Positions 1-12,235 of a stretch of 64,000 nt of DNA are shown here, in pieces; position 1 is the first letter of the stretch; each line of letters begins with the position of its first letter. The position numbers and the translations under genes were made by a program. The stretch comes from Primula veris (Eukaryota > Streptophyta > Magnoliopsida > Ericales > Primulaceae): NCBI GenBank assembly GCA_963682055.1, contig OY821742.1, positions 31,653,060-31,717,059 on the forward strand, read 5' to 3'. The notes beneath the pieces were generated by a model. The model saw only the letters and a list, made by a program, of their open reading frames with translations. It was not told where the DNA came from and did not search any database.

Positions 1-443
1 GGTCGGGTAGAAAGGTGTTCGGCCCCGACTACGCCCCTCTTCCCCGTGAGGAGGAAGAGTATGTCGGCCCCAAGGCCACACCAAGAGTTGCTCCTCGTGA
101 GGATTTGCAAATTTCCTCCGAGTCCTTTCCCCCACCCGACATCCCTACCTCCTCTCGTCCCTCTCGAGGTCGAGAAAAAGCTAAAGTAGGATCTTCCAAC
201 CCTCTCCCACGCACCGACCAATTTTACAATGATCTCTACATCGACACCTACCGAAATGCGCAAGTGACCCGACGTATGTTTCGTTTCTCAAATCCAGGTC
301 AAGAACAGCTTAACGAACTTGGTCGATTAAGCGCCGAGCAAAGGGCGAAGTTCTCCGCGTACTTTCACGATCTTGTCGGTCCACATGCCGATGACGACGA
401 TGATGATGACGAAGACGATGACGCGACCTCCCACCGCCATTAG
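1..443 (+). CDS. Partial 3' ORF of a Copia (SIRE/Maximus-like) retroelement
   Basis: The frame is open from the left edge of the window and stops at 441-443, so the true start lies outside. The protein is hydrophilic, rich in Pro, Ser and Glu. It has a motif region FYNDLYIDTYRNAQVTRR near its middle and an unbroken Asp/Glu tail just before the C-terminus. No RT or integrase motif is present. About 0.5 kb downstream lie a purine tract (about 952-969) and an LTR, so this is the last ORF before the 3' LTR. Sirevirus-type Copia elements are known to carry an extra ORF there, sometimes called env-like. I do not recognise a domain and infer the class only from position and LTR style. No membrane segment is seen in the visible part. 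Confidence 0.45.
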   Translation, partial: SGRKVFGPDYAPLPREEEEYVGPKATPRVAPREDLQISSESFPPPDIPTSSRPSRGREKAKVGSSNPLPRTDQFYNDLYIDTYRNAQVTRRMFRFSNPGQEQLNELGRLSAEQRAKFSAYFHDLVGPHADDDDDDDEDDDATSHRH

Positions 444-969
444 GCGCTTATGTTTTTTTTTATTATGTCAAAGGGGGAGAAATACCCCTTTCGTTTTATT
501 TTGCGTTGTATTTCTTATGTTTCTTTTAGTAGCAAACGTTTTTACATTTATGTTATGGAGCATTTTTACATGTGTGGTATGTTGCTTTTTAAATTATAAT
601 ACTTTGTGAGATTGACGTTTATTATTCTAGATGAATGCGTTGTTATCATAGTTGATGTTATTGAAATTTGTGCGCATAATATCTTGATGATTGGGTTGTG
701 TATATTGATTTTTCATTTGTGGCGATTAAACGTTTTTAGGCAAAACTATGGCCAATTTTTCGCTTGCATTTGTTCTTTCTTTATCCTTCAAAACTTTTAG
801 CCTTGAAAAACTTCGTTTTATCGGATGTTGTGACATTTACTCGTTTTTCACCAAAACCTTTTACCCTAGTAAACGTCACTTACACATCTCGATTATATTG
901 TTGTTTTAGCAAAAAGAGTTTATAATATGTTTAATGTCAATATTTTGTCATCATCAAAAAGGGAGAGAT
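444..969 (+). other. Untranslated 3' internal region and polypurine tract of the element
   Basis: This T-rich stretch has no convincing gene; the short frames in it look random. It ends in AAAAAGGGAGAGAT, which abuts the LTR start TGTTGAAC and is the expected polypurine primer for plus-strand DNA synthesis. Confidence 0.6.
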
Positions 970-2066
970 TGTTGAACGATGTTCTTCTAATCGATTGTTT
1001 TAATGATAACAAAATATGTAAAACATGATAAAAGCTCGTTTTGCATACTAATCATTTTATCTAGCTTGTTAAAGGTTCAAACAGATAGAGTACTTAACTA
1101 CGAAGCCAACGGTACAAGCGGAACCATAATCGGACTTAAAACGAAGAAGTTACGAGCATTCGAAGTATAGCGGGAAAACCGAGAAACTGCCAGAAAAAAC
1201 GACCGATCGTTTTGGAAAAAATGACCGATCGTTTTGGTCCAAAAATGACCAGAGAGGTCTTTAAAAAACGACCGGTCCAAATGCAGAAAACGACCGATCA
1301 TTTTCTGCAGAATTCAAAAAATAGCTTTTTGACTTATTCTGGAAAATTGGGAAACTGCTAAAAGCCATTGGATAAAGACATAACCCTTCATACAATGGTA
1401 ACAAGACCAATTATCCTTCAAATAGCCCCCAAAATCCTTAATGAAGACCACCCCCAATTCACACACAAATAAGCTATTCCTTCAAGATAATCATCAAGCT
1501 TATACTTCATTTTTCTCACTTATATTCATAAATACTCTTGTGTGTAATCTTATTGTAATCATATAAACACCAAGATATTATTTGTTAGTGAGTGATACAT
1601 TTCAATTCAAAATTGTAGAGTGAATTATAAACTCAATTGTGAGCGAGTGATCGGGTAGAGGCTTTATAAGCGAGTATTGCTTAAAAGCTCTAGGTCTTTT
1701 CATTCGAGATACTCATAGAGTAAGAGGGAGCTTAATCCGCGGATTAGCTCGTTAGGTTGTAATCTTGGGAAGAAGATTCTAGTGAAATACTCGGTAGTGT
1801 GAATACCGAGGAGAGGACTAGGCGCGTTTTGCCAAACCTCTATACATCTTGTGTTATTTCTTTTCCCTTGAACTTTTATTTTCCGCACTTATTTATTGCT
1901 TATTTTGATTGCTTGCAAGCTTAAATTAGCATTATATAGTTAACAAAATTTGGTTAGTTATAAATTCTACATTTAGCGTTGTTAATAGCTCAAATATTTT
2001 ATTCCGTAAAAATCGTACGTAAATCTTATTCACCCCCCCTAAGGTTTAGACACTTACGGGCCAACA
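970..2066 (+). repeat. 3' LTR of the Copia element at the left edge
   Basis: The repeat starts TGTTGAAC and ends GGCCAACA, giving TGTTG/CAACA inverted ends directly after the polypurine tract. At 1097 bp, with the phrase TTCACCCCCCCT near its 3' end, it resembles Sirevirus LTRs. Positions 1195-1305 hold four to five diverged copies of a motif containing GACCGATCGTTTT. The 5' LTR is outside the window, so the target duplication cannot be checked. Confidence 0.75.
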
Positions 2067-2228
2067 ACCATCAACACATATTTTAGTGGGTGTAGTTTAT
2101 TGATTTTTCTACATGTTGTACTGATGTTTTTATTGGCAAAATTCTAGTTTCCAATGAATACTTTTTTTATTTTATTTGCAAATGTTACATTAAAGTTCCT
2201 TTCAGCTCAATAAACTCAAACATATATT

Positions 2229-5200
2229 AATATGATCAGGGGCGAAGCCAGGATGTGTAAATGGGGGGTGCCAAAATATACCCAAAAAAAAAAAGCAACT
2301 TAAAATAATAATTTTTCATACTCACCCATAATCTATATACCCCATTTAAGTGTTGTTGAACAAATACCAAAGCATAAACACAAAAATTATTGCAAATAAC
2401 TAACATGATACCTGATAAAATCAAAATAAATGAACCCGACGGCTGCTCGCATTCGCAAATGCATCAATGATAGTTTCCGTGCTAAATTTTGAAGCAATAT
2501 CTTTCTCAATATACATCATCATACAATCTTCAAGATAATCGGCTTCCATTTTATTATGAATACTAGTTTTGATGATATTCATAGCTGAAAATGATCTTTC
2601 TGCGGTGGCGGTAGAAATGGGAAGAGTAAGCACGAGAACCACAATTCTATAAACAAGCTGATATGTTGTAGACCATTTTGTTTCTACCAACCATTGACAA
2701 AGCTCGGAAATCGATGATAAATTCTTGTATTCAGGAAGAGAAATAACACAATTCTCGTAATGTCGAAGTTCCAATTTCAAGTTACTTTTCTCAAACTCCG
2801 TAAAGTCCTCCGGATAAAATTTGTCAACAAGTAGACAAATATCATCAATTTTGAATATTGAAGAGTAACAATTAGGATTCAAAGTAAAACTAAAAACTAA
2901 CAATTCCATTACTTGCTCATCAAAGCGACGATTTAGTTCTTGAATTTGAGAATCTATAGCACGATAGAAAATATCAACTCTATAGCGGTCAAGTACTGAA
3001 AAGTTATCACCAGTGGGATCATACCTCGAAGAATATTTTGCATTCAAGTTTGGGATATCAATGTTGCGTGATTCACAAAAGAGTTTGACGGTAGCAACCA
3101 AATCATCGAATTCATCATCTCTAAGATTTTGAAGAAGGCTTTTAGTAGATAAAACCATTGAAGTAGCCTTAAGAATGTCTTGAGTTTTAGATTGCAAAGC
3201 TAGACAAAGAGAATTCGTGATTCCTAACATTGACTTCATAAGATAAGTATAAAGACAAATTCAAAGGAAGTTAATGCCTTATGTGTTGAACGAGCTTCTC
3301 CCTTTAGAGAAATAGGTCCATCTTCATAAATATTAAGTAAAACCATGCAAGCAGCACTATACATTTTTATCAAGCTAGAAACAGACTTTAGGTGAGAACT
3401 CCAGCGAGTATCACCAGGTCGTTGCAGATTACCAATTTGATTTAATCCTCTTCCAGTCTCAAGCTCTTCAATGGAAATTAAGAAAGCAATATCATCGGCA
3501 TGGGCAGCTTTCAACTCATCATTTCTCTTGCATGATGCACTAACAATATTCACGATCCGAAGCAACTTAGCAAAAAATCGGTCGACTGGAAGCACTTCTT
3601 TTGCTGATGCCACTAATGCTAATTGTAATCGATGTGCGAAGCAGTGAACATAATAAGCATATGGGCAATCACTTAATATCAAAGCTTGTAGTCCATTAAA
3701 CTCACCCCGCATGTTACTTGCACCGTCAAATCCTTGTCCCCGAATATTCCGAATATCGAGATTGTGGTGATTGAGAACTGAGCATATGCTATCTTTTAGT
3801 GTCACTGCCATAGTGTTGGGAACATGAACAATACCAAAAAAACGCTCCCGTAAAACACCATTTTTATCAACAAATCTTATAACTACTGCCATCTGCTCCT
3901 TTTTTGACGCATCTCGAGCTTCGTCCACTATAATGCAGAATTTAGCATGTCCAATTTCTTCTCGAATCGCCTCTTTCACTTTTATAGAAAAGATATGTAA
4001 AATTTCGTTTTGAATATCAGACGACTTGTAAGTGGCATTCTTTGGAACATTTATCAATGCTTTGGTGGCTTCTTCATTATATGATGCTAATAAATCATAA
4101 AACTCAAGGAAATTACCACGGTTGTTTGATGTTGATTTCTCATCATGCCCTCTGAAAGGCATAGCTTGAAAGGCCAATCTTCGAACCAAGTCAATAGAAA
4201 TTTTTAAGCGAATGCGATTGTTAAAAACTTGTTCGGCAGAAAATTTTACAATCACCCTTTCAATATTTTGAGTTGGGTTTTGTATTTCCTTCCATTTATG
4301 TTCAGCGGTTCGATGACAAGAATCGGAATTAACACCTTCATGCAAACGAAAAGAACAAGTTTTCCCGCTATTGACCTTCCTGCAACCATCAAAACCTTCA
4401 ACAACAAATGCACTATGTCCTGCAAAACTAGACCCATCCGGAGGCGCAAAAAGGAAACAAGGAAAACAGAAAGCCTTGTTCTTGGCCACTGAATATTCCA
4501 ACCACGAAAATAAAGCAAACCACGGAGCTTGAAATCTTCGAGGACGAGCCTTGGCGGATGCAAGAGTATACGGATATTTTTTTCCTAAATCGGGACGATT
4601 TGGACCATGTAGAGTTATGTACGCCCTACGAACTTCATCACGCCTATTAACAGGATACTCCCAAATTTTTCTACGTAATCCAGGATCACGCTCTAGCGAA
4701 TTAATATCAAATTCTACTGTGTCGATTCTTTGAATTTTTGTTGGAGGACTAGGCGTATCGATTGTCACGTGATCAACACTACTACCAACATTCTCTTCCG
4801 TCGGAGAAACATTAGCTCTCTTAAAGAATGAATTTATTTTAGGTGTCTTTCTCATTTTATACTCGATAAAAATATTAGCGATGCCAGATCTGCAGATTAA
4901 AACTCTAAGAGTTAATAGCCTATTTTTTTCCCTTTGAGTACTTTAATCAAACACCTATGGTGCAACATAACATCAATACATATAATAAAAAGAAGCATAT
5001 TAAAGGAAAAAATAAATAGAAGAGTATACCTTGCCGAGCCAGAAGGATAGAATTGTTGATGTTTTTTTAATTAAATCTAACTCCAATCAATGCGGTGCAC
5101 AGCAGCACAGAGGAGTGGAGTTTTTCTTTTTTCAACTTTGTTTTTTATTTTGATACACACGCTGACACGCACGAAGAGAAGTGTTGTTGATGTTATTTTT

Positions 5201-5454
5201 TTTTTAATTAAATCTTAAAGAGTCCAATATCAAAGAAAAATATAATTGGGTCTTTCGGCCCAAATTTAATTATTGTGTTTTGGGTTCAAACATTAGCTAT
5301 AAATATATGTACAAGTAACATATTTTTATGGGGGTACCAAATCTACACCTAAAAAGAAATTGTACTAAAAAAAAATTGCGTCACTTGGGATTTTTAAAAT
5401 TATGGGGGTGCCGTGGCAACCGATCGTCCACACTTAGCTTCCCCTGAATATGAT
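2229..5454 (-). mobile_element. Complete hAT transposon with perfect 8-bp target duplication
   Basis: The element runs 2237-5446 (3210 bp). Its ends are CAGGGGCGAAGCCAGGAT and, read inward from the right, CAGGGGAAGCTAAGTG. The direct repeat AATATGAT flanks it at 2229-2236 and 5447-5454, an exact 8-bp duplication typical of hAT. Near each end the phrase GGGGGTGCC occurs in the same orientation. Inside lies a minus-strand transposase of the zinc-finger MYM type 1-like hAT group, broken by one frameshift. Both termini look usable, so the copy could in principle be moved by a transposase supplied elsewhere. Confidence 0.93.
2421..4855 (-). pseudogene. hAT transposase (TTF zinc finger, DUF4371, hAT dimerisation), single frameshift
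   Basis: The N-terminal part (4855-3236, 539 codons) has a TTF-type zinc finger region with CFPCFLF and GFDGCRK, then a DUF4371 region with the RNase H-like stretch IIVDEARDASKKEQ and the VHCFAHRLQLALV segment. The C-terminal part (3239-2421, 272 codons) carries the hAT dimerisation signature TATAERSFSAMN. The two frames overlap by ATGA at 3236-3239. Protein similarity runs across this point, so one missing base, not two genes, explains it: the -1 frame continues the protein as ...LI-LMKSML. No other stop interrupts either half. Family members are usually about 750-800 residues, and the two halves add up to that. It would bind the ends of its element and excise it. Confidence 0.9.
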
Positions 5455-6807
5455 ATATATCAATGTAAAAAGTCTCCTTGCAACAAAAGTGATACGTGAG
5501 TGCCATATTCGTTAACTTTGAACAACATTAATATGCTGGATAAAATATTGATAACATTAGAAAAATATGATAGATTTATCAAGTTACAGTAGGTTTAGGA
5601 GTTTGTTTGATTCGGATAAAGAGCATAATCTTCACAGAAAATTCATTTGCCAACAATAATTGTCAAGTCTAAGCTCATCGTACTATGCTTTGTGTATCTT
5701 TTTGGTTATTATTAAGGTAATGAGAGTAATAAGTGTGAATTTAGCAAAGATGAAGAAGAATTAATGATCAAGAGCATCGAAAGGACAATTAGCATTGATT
5801 TGCTCAAGAATGCATTTTCTATCAAGAGTTCACTCCAGAATAGAAGCATGAAAAATACAGACATATCCACTCGTGTGACAGTGACATGGATGAAGAGATT
5901 TGTTTGTTGTAGTTATAAAAGACGCAATGCGGTAGGCGGGCGGTAAGGGGGCCGCCTACAGCCTAGGAGCGCCTAGGTTTAAAGGCTTTTTTGATTTCTT
6001 TAAAAAAAATGGAAAAATAGTTGTAATTTTTTGTAAACATAACTAATAATAATATAATTAGAGAATTCATGAACTGAAAAACTAGTTATATATCCATACC
6101 CGATGTCAATCGGCATCCACCGATAATCAAACAAAACCGGTTCACAAGTCGCAACAATGAAATCAAATAGTTTTGGGTTTCACATGAAATACATAAAGTT
6201 CAAAATGTGCAAAAACATTCAAAGCAAAAGGTGTCCGTTTGGTTGAGCACTTAGACTTCTGCGTTATTGAATTTGAAACGAAAAAAAAAAAACTTTGTTT
6301 GACCACCTAATTACGCCTAATTCGTTTTTGACTGTCATTGACTAAAATTTCGCATAGATTACCCCACCTAGCATAAATCTAGGCTTACACCGACCGGAGC
6401 AGGCCTTTTAGAACACTTGTATTAGCACTTTGGAGTTTGGACATGAGACTCTTGGGTGATCATGTATAAGTACGAAAAAACTCTGTTCTCTCTTTATCCT
6501 CTTTATAGCCCATTCCTTCGCCCCCATCTGCACAAGTGACTTAACAATAGGAAGAGAAGCAAACCAACAATTCTGGTAGCAAGGTTTGTTTTTTCAATTC
6601 CTACTTTTCTTTAATGTTTAGCTCTATATATTTTCGTTATCGACTGCTTATGCATGATAACATTGTTCTAGAGACAATACATCATTATTTAATTGTGAGT
6701 ACATATTTCCAGTGTGCACCTGAATTTGAAAGTGCATTCGTTCAATATGTATTTGAATTCGGCAGTGCAATTGATTGATTACACTATATATTTATGGATT
6801 TTGATAG
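5455..6807. other. Intergenic, no gene seen; diverged repeat remnants
   Basis: No reading frame here resembles a protein. Around 5925-5985 there is a GC-rich patch of GCGGTAGGCGG/CGCCTAGG-type words, the style of some plant MITE ends. Around 6235-6250 the phrase TGTCCGTTTGGTTG is also MITE-like. I could not find matching partner ends or target duplications for either. Confidence 0.4.
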
Positions 6808-7495
6808 TGTTGGTTTTACTATATCGAAAAGCAATAAATGAAAAGACAAGTACTGAATGGAAATAAACAATTTTATTTCTCACAAAAAGAATATAATTAC
6901 AATTTCTCACTCATACAGAATTTTAAATTACACTAATTAAATTCCAGACAGATTTAATATAAATTATTAAACTGCTGGACTGAATTGTAATTGTTTAAAA
7001 CTGTCAGACAGAATAGTATAATTACTAAACTGCTGGACTGTTTAACAATTAAAAGAAACTGCCAGACAGAATAGTATGATTACTAAGCTGCTGGACTGTT
7101 TCTGTAAATACTGGAAACTAAATTACAGAATTGGAAAATTACAGAATTGGAAAGGACTGAATTGAAATTACAGAAAGTAAAACAGTGCAGAAAATTAAAA
7201 TACATAATGTAAACAGTACTGAAATGTAAATACAGAAAATAAAGGTACTGAAATTTAAATACAGAAAAGAAAAAGACGAGGCAACTGTTGGGCAGTTTCC
7301 CTTAAACAATATTTACCGAACCACCTTGATGTTTCTGGTTCTCGGGACTTTATTTCCAAGGTACAGCGTATGTCACTGAGTGGCTCGCGTGAAAATGGCA
7401 CCGAACCACAGGTCGAGCTGTTGGTGGTGCGATTCTCTCTCTCTATATGATGCAGTATGCAATTTATTCTCATTGAATGTTGGCGTTTCAATTTG
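6808..7495 (-). repeat. Truncated Copia LTR of the CAGTCCGGCAG-array family
   Basis: It begins TGTTGGTTTTACTATATCG, the reverse complement of the LTR 3' end seen in the solo LTR at 38858. A degenerate array (CTGCTGGACTG, CTGCCAGACAG) follows at about 6970-7100. Then come the conserved segments TTAAACAATATTTACCGAACC and CACCGAACCACAGGTCGAGC. A piece is missing near 7452, after which a short match (TGCAATTTATTCTCATT, GGCGTTTCA) continues. The LTR 5' end is absent. The array is more decayed than in the other copies, so this is the oldest of them. Confidence 0.8.
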
Positions 7496-10400
7496 ACCGA
7501 AGAATCATCGAATCGTAGTTTCGTCTGTGAAACGGATGAGGTTCAAACGTTGCCTAAGTTCGGAAAGTTTGTTAACGAGCACTGCAAAATAATGTTCAAT
7601 CGGAGACGGAATACCATTACGATAGCAAAACTGTTACTGATTAATGACGGAATAATGACGGGGCAGAGACGGCTTAACATGATTGATTTTTCGCAACGGC
7701 CATCTTGATGGGCTAGCAACGGAATATTTAGACTACAATACCCGTTGCCATTTTAGTTTTTTTGTGATGGTTGCATGACCATAAGGTGACGGAAATTCAG
7801 ACTGTTGACATACCGTCGCAATGCCGTTATTGGTAAGAAAATCCCCACCTTCCCTTTTCAAATTAATTTCCTTAATTCCCTCTTATTCGTTTCCTACTAT
7901 GGGTCGTTTCATGAAAACTTATGCCAGGAATTGAGGTGTTGTGGGGCGGAGGTTATATTTAAATCCGCACCCTCATATATATTGTATTTTCTCTGTATAT
8001 TTGATCCTAATTTTCCTCACTTTTGTGTTTTTTCCTATTATTTTTTTGTTTAAGGTAAATAATATTTCTTTCACTCATACATATAAAGGAATTTATGTCT
8101 GTTATATTTTGCATTCTAATCTTTCTTCTTCCATTAAAGGAGCTATTGGCAATTTTGATACTATTATAAACGAGGCTTTAAGGCACATTTGCAATGCAGG
8201 ATTTACTGACAGTCGGAGAGTTCTTGTGAGTCTGCGGGTAAAACTCGGGGGTTGGGTATACCAATTGCTAAGGTAGCAACTTATCCAGCTATTATTGCTT
8301 CAATGGTTAAGTCTAAACAACTGCAAAGAAAATTGGTTAGGGCTGATGTTAATATGTTAGGTAAGGCAATTGGGTTACTTTCCGAGTGGAATTCCACTTT
8401 AAGAGAGTTTGAGAATGTGACCATTGATAAACTACGAAAAATAACTAAATTGCAACAATGGCTCACTGAGAAGGTTTGTTTGATACAGCGTGAGTTGCTT
8501 GTTGGCCAGGAGATGCTCATTTTAAAACTCTCGTTAATACATGTTATGCTCCTAGTAGTGGTAGATGTACGTCTGATTTACCGTCGCCTTTTTATGGGAC
8601 TTTCATATCCCCGACGGGTTATAGATGGGTGCTCAAATATCACACTGAACACCTCATTTCTTGAGCTCCATTGTTTGCATTGCTTGTAAGCAGCGTGTTT
8701 CGGATGTTGCTGGTGATCATGACTCCTTCTGCCAAGTGGGAGGACGCCTTATTCGAAGGCATAACCTTTTCCGGGATAAACTTTTTGCATTGGCTCGAGA
8801 GGCGTGATTGACCCTTCACTTGGAAGAGGGTCATCTTTTAGTTGATACTGCTTTGAAACCAGCTGATATTCTTTTACCATCTTGAGATCGAAATTTGCGA
8901 GGTAGCGTGTAAATCTGAGGATCGGAAGATGGCTAAATACGAAAGGCATTGCATATCAAACGACCTTCTTTTTTACCCTTTTATCTTAGAGTCGACGGGA
9001 GGTTTTGATTCGCGCACTATGGAGGTTTTGGTCAGACTGTCAGTCGAGTTGGCGTCGGTTAGGGGAGTGTCACCCGCTGAGACTCTAGCCTCTATTAGAC
9101 AGCAACTCTCTTTCACTACCTAAAAGGTCATCACTGACGGTTTTCTAATGCGCTCTAGCGGATAATTTTGAAGTTATATGGATTTATTCATGTGTAACTG
9201 GTTTTAACGTGTATTTTGTTGTTTTTTTGTAACAGGTTATAATGAAAGTTTTAATTTTTTTACTTAGCAAATATGTTTGTGTGTATGTTGAATAAAAAAG
9301 AAAACCGTAGCCAAAAAAACGAAAGAGAAAATGGTAAAATGTTCATTTATGTAGCATGTGAAATAACCTGTTCATTTATGTAGCAGGTTTTTTAAAAATA
9401 ATTTGTTTTTTTTTTTTAGTATTTTCTTTCATTGAAGTTCTTGTATATTTTTGGAGTTTATTCAGATTTCGGTATATTGGTATTTTTATGTTTGAGACTT
9501 TATCGTGAAGTTAGAATTATTTTTGTAGCAGATTGTAACATCGAGCGTACTCTAATGTTTTTGTAGCAAATTGTTAGGTCGAGGGTATTCGTAATTTATG
9601 TTCGAGACTTTCTCATTGGTTGGAAATCTGCAACCGGGTGGTATCTATATGTTGTAGAACTAATTTATTTATCTAACATGTTATTAGCAACCAATTCTAT
9701 TATTATTTTTTAAACTAATTTTTAAAGTTCATTTTCCAGTGTATATATATGTTATTTTAATTAAGAGAGTTTCTTGTTATAACAGGTGAGGTAAGTGCAC
9801 ACCTATACTTATTAACCGGTGCGAATGAAATATCATTGTTAAGTGTTAGTTTCCTTCTTTTTGTAGTTTTTTCTTTTATAATTTCTATCATTTTTGCTTT
9901 CTGATTTTGTAGACAAAATTAAATTGAATAAAATTGGAGAATTTCGGTACAGATACGTTTGATGTTTGAAAAACGATGACTGACGTATGAGACTATGATC
10001 CCTTAATATTTTTCAGACGTTGTGAAGAGAACAAAGTCGGGATCGACAATGACGAATTTGTTATCAATCTTCTTAGTTGGGTGTTATCACCGTCCATCGA
10101 AAACAAGTCTAAAACTTAGATTTGTCTTTTGGTTTCGAAAGTTAGTACATAACAGCATGCGTACCAGTTAGTTCACATTTTTCCTCATATTTAATTTAAT
10201 TAGCATCACTTTTATATTTTTAGGCTAACAGTTTAAGTTTATATATTTTTCAGTTTACCTATCAAATTTATTATCATAACTAAATATTACTTTATTTTAA
10301 TATATTTCTATCAATTTTTTTCAACCCAAATTAATTTAATAGAACAATCACATTAAATAACTTACAAGTCTTCTCGTATTTAAAGTAAAAAGTACACTTT

Positions 10401-11193
10401 TACAACTTATAAGTAAACGTTTTGGTTTATACAAATTATCAGCTTTTTTATCAATTTCTCTATCAAAATTATACAACTCATCTTTTTGTTATTTTATTAA
10501 TTTATATGCGAAAAGTACAAATAAATGAGAAAGAATAAGATAAAAGTAAAAGAGATAAATTATTATTTTAATTATAAGGAAACATCTTGGTCCTTGATTT
10601 CATGTAAATTTAAGGTAATGGATAGTAAAACTGATGTGTGTACAATTTTAGAATAATATCCTCATATTTAAGGTAAATGAGTCATATAAGCTAGATAGTT
10701 TTTTTAGTTTTACTTTGTAAATAAGTTGGATAATTATTTTAGTTTTTGAAATATTGTATATGAGTTGGATATATTTTTATTAATGGTAATATGGTTTGTT
10801 AGTAATTCTATTAATATTATTTATTAATTAAAATAATATGATTTAAAAAATCAAATATTATTTTAATTAAATAATGTTCTTATGTCTTTGTTCAATTGGT
10901 AACGCATTATCAATGGAATCGTGACGGATAGTTTTTACTTTTTTGAAAAGAAATCGTGACACAGCGGTAACGAATTAGTGACGTAGTTGCAACGAGCATA
11001 CGATAACAACTCGTTGCTCATTTAGTTACGGCTTCCCCGTCGCCATTCCGTATGGCCGATACCAATTTAGCGACGCTTGATTCAGTGACAGATTTTCTGC
11101 CATCACTAAGTCGTTGCAAACGTAATTTAATGACAGATTCGCAACCGATTTTGATGTCCCTAAATTGCATTATTTTTGTAGTGGAGACATGGG
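7496..11193. mobile_element. CACTA-like (En/Spm) transposon remnant, right end present
   Basis: The sequence ends at 11193 in TTTTTGTAGTG, which read inward is CACTACAAAAA, a standard CACTA terminus. Next to it lie subterminal words such as TTTAGCGACG, CAGTGACAG and GTCGTTGCAAACG, typical of the class. Similar ACGG/GACGG-rich words fill 7500-7810 and 10910-11050. No left CACTA end is found; it was probably lost where the broken LTR at 6808-7495 now sits. No transposase is recognised. An RT-associated fragment lies inside at 8130-9123. From 9124 to 10900 the DNA is AT-rich with no gene seen. Confidence 0.5.
8130..9123 (+). pseudogene. Decayed fragment of a plant reverse-transcriptase-associated (LINE-like) protein
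   Basis: Pieces in shifting frames read EALRHICNAGFT and LGIPIAKVATYPAIIASM, then an out-of-frame block with GDHDSFCQVGG, RRHNLFRDKLFALA and KPADILLPS, then a tail with LVRLSVELASVRGVSPAET. The order GDHA..C, RH(N/D)..RD.L, and RPAD is familiar from a large set of plant proteins annotated as reverse-transcriptase-like or LINE-derived. Here several stops and frameshifts separate the blocks, the RT core is absent, and no start is apparent. It lies inside CACTA-like sequence and may have been carried by it. The family call is from memory of motif order only. Confidence 0.45.
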
Positions 11194-11418
11194 TACAATT
11201 AAGGCGTAGTAAAGAATTGAAGCTGGTTCACATGTGCTGATACCAATTTAGCGACGCTTGATTCAGGGACAGATTTTCCACCGTCACTCAGTCGTTGCAA
11301 ATGTAATTTAGTGACAGATTCGCAAACGATTTTGATGTCTCTAAATTGCATTATTTTTATAGTGGAGACATGAATATATTTTAGACGTAGTAAAGAATTG
11401 AACCTGGTTCACATTGCT
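11058..11418. repeat. 181-bp tandem duplication of a CACTA terminus
   Basis: Units at 11058-11238 and 11239-11418 both begin GATACCAATTTAGCGACGC and end GGTTCACAT-type. Each contains a CACTA-like terminus, TTTTTGTAGTG in the first and TTTTTATAGTG in the second. They differ at scattered positions, so the duplication is not recent. Confidence 0.85.
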
Positions 11419-12235
11419 TACACCCATGACATCTTCATTCATATGTATTAATATTGGTGAAGTATTGTATTTTAGTCCATCTTCTTCTGAATATGTGAAT
11501 TGTTATACCTTATCAAGTAATATTTTTTGTTGTTTAAGAACCTTTAATATAACAGGCATACTAAGATTTAAAACGGTATGTGATCGTTTGATTTGTCGTT
11601 GTTACATCTGTAAATGGATGAGCATGTCTAAGAATCTAACATGAAGGAAAAAGTATTTTAATAGTCTTTTCGTTCCTAAATTATTGTATCTTTTGATATT
11701 GCATAAAGTTTACGAGCTTACTAAAATGTTTCCATTTTTGGCCATGTTATCATTTATCTAGTACTTTGTTTAAGAGTACTTTCATCAATCATTTGTTACT
11801 ATATGGAAATTGATAATTATTAATTAGCAAGACAATTATTTACGGATGGAAGAAGTAGTATTATGACAAAATAGCATATTTTATGTTTTGCTTAAAATCA
11901 TAAACCTTAGGTGAATAACTTATTAAGAGCTCATAAAGTAATGGAAGAAATATTATCACCAGTGCACTTAATTCCAGTATAATTAAAATATTCTTGTTCT
12001 ATAATATTTAGTCGAAGATCATCAAATAACCAAGAAATATTGTCAACTTTTCAACTGTATTGGCCCAATAATAATCAATATTCTCTAATCAATCTATTTT
12101 TTCGGGAACACATAATATATCTCTATTTTTTCCTCCAACATAATTATCATTTTCTTTCTTTAAAAACATAAATCATGAACAATCGGTGGTGGCCATTCAA
12201 TCATAGAAACAGATTTACAGGGGTTATTAACATTA
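11419..12235. other. Intergenic, nothing recognised
   Basis: AT-rich DNA with no protein-like frame, RNA gene or clear repeat boundary. Confidence 0.4.

Noticed and set aside
3236..4855. Two adjacent ORFs read as separate overlapping genes
   Set aside because: Transposase similarity runs across the ATGA overlap; one missing base explains it better.
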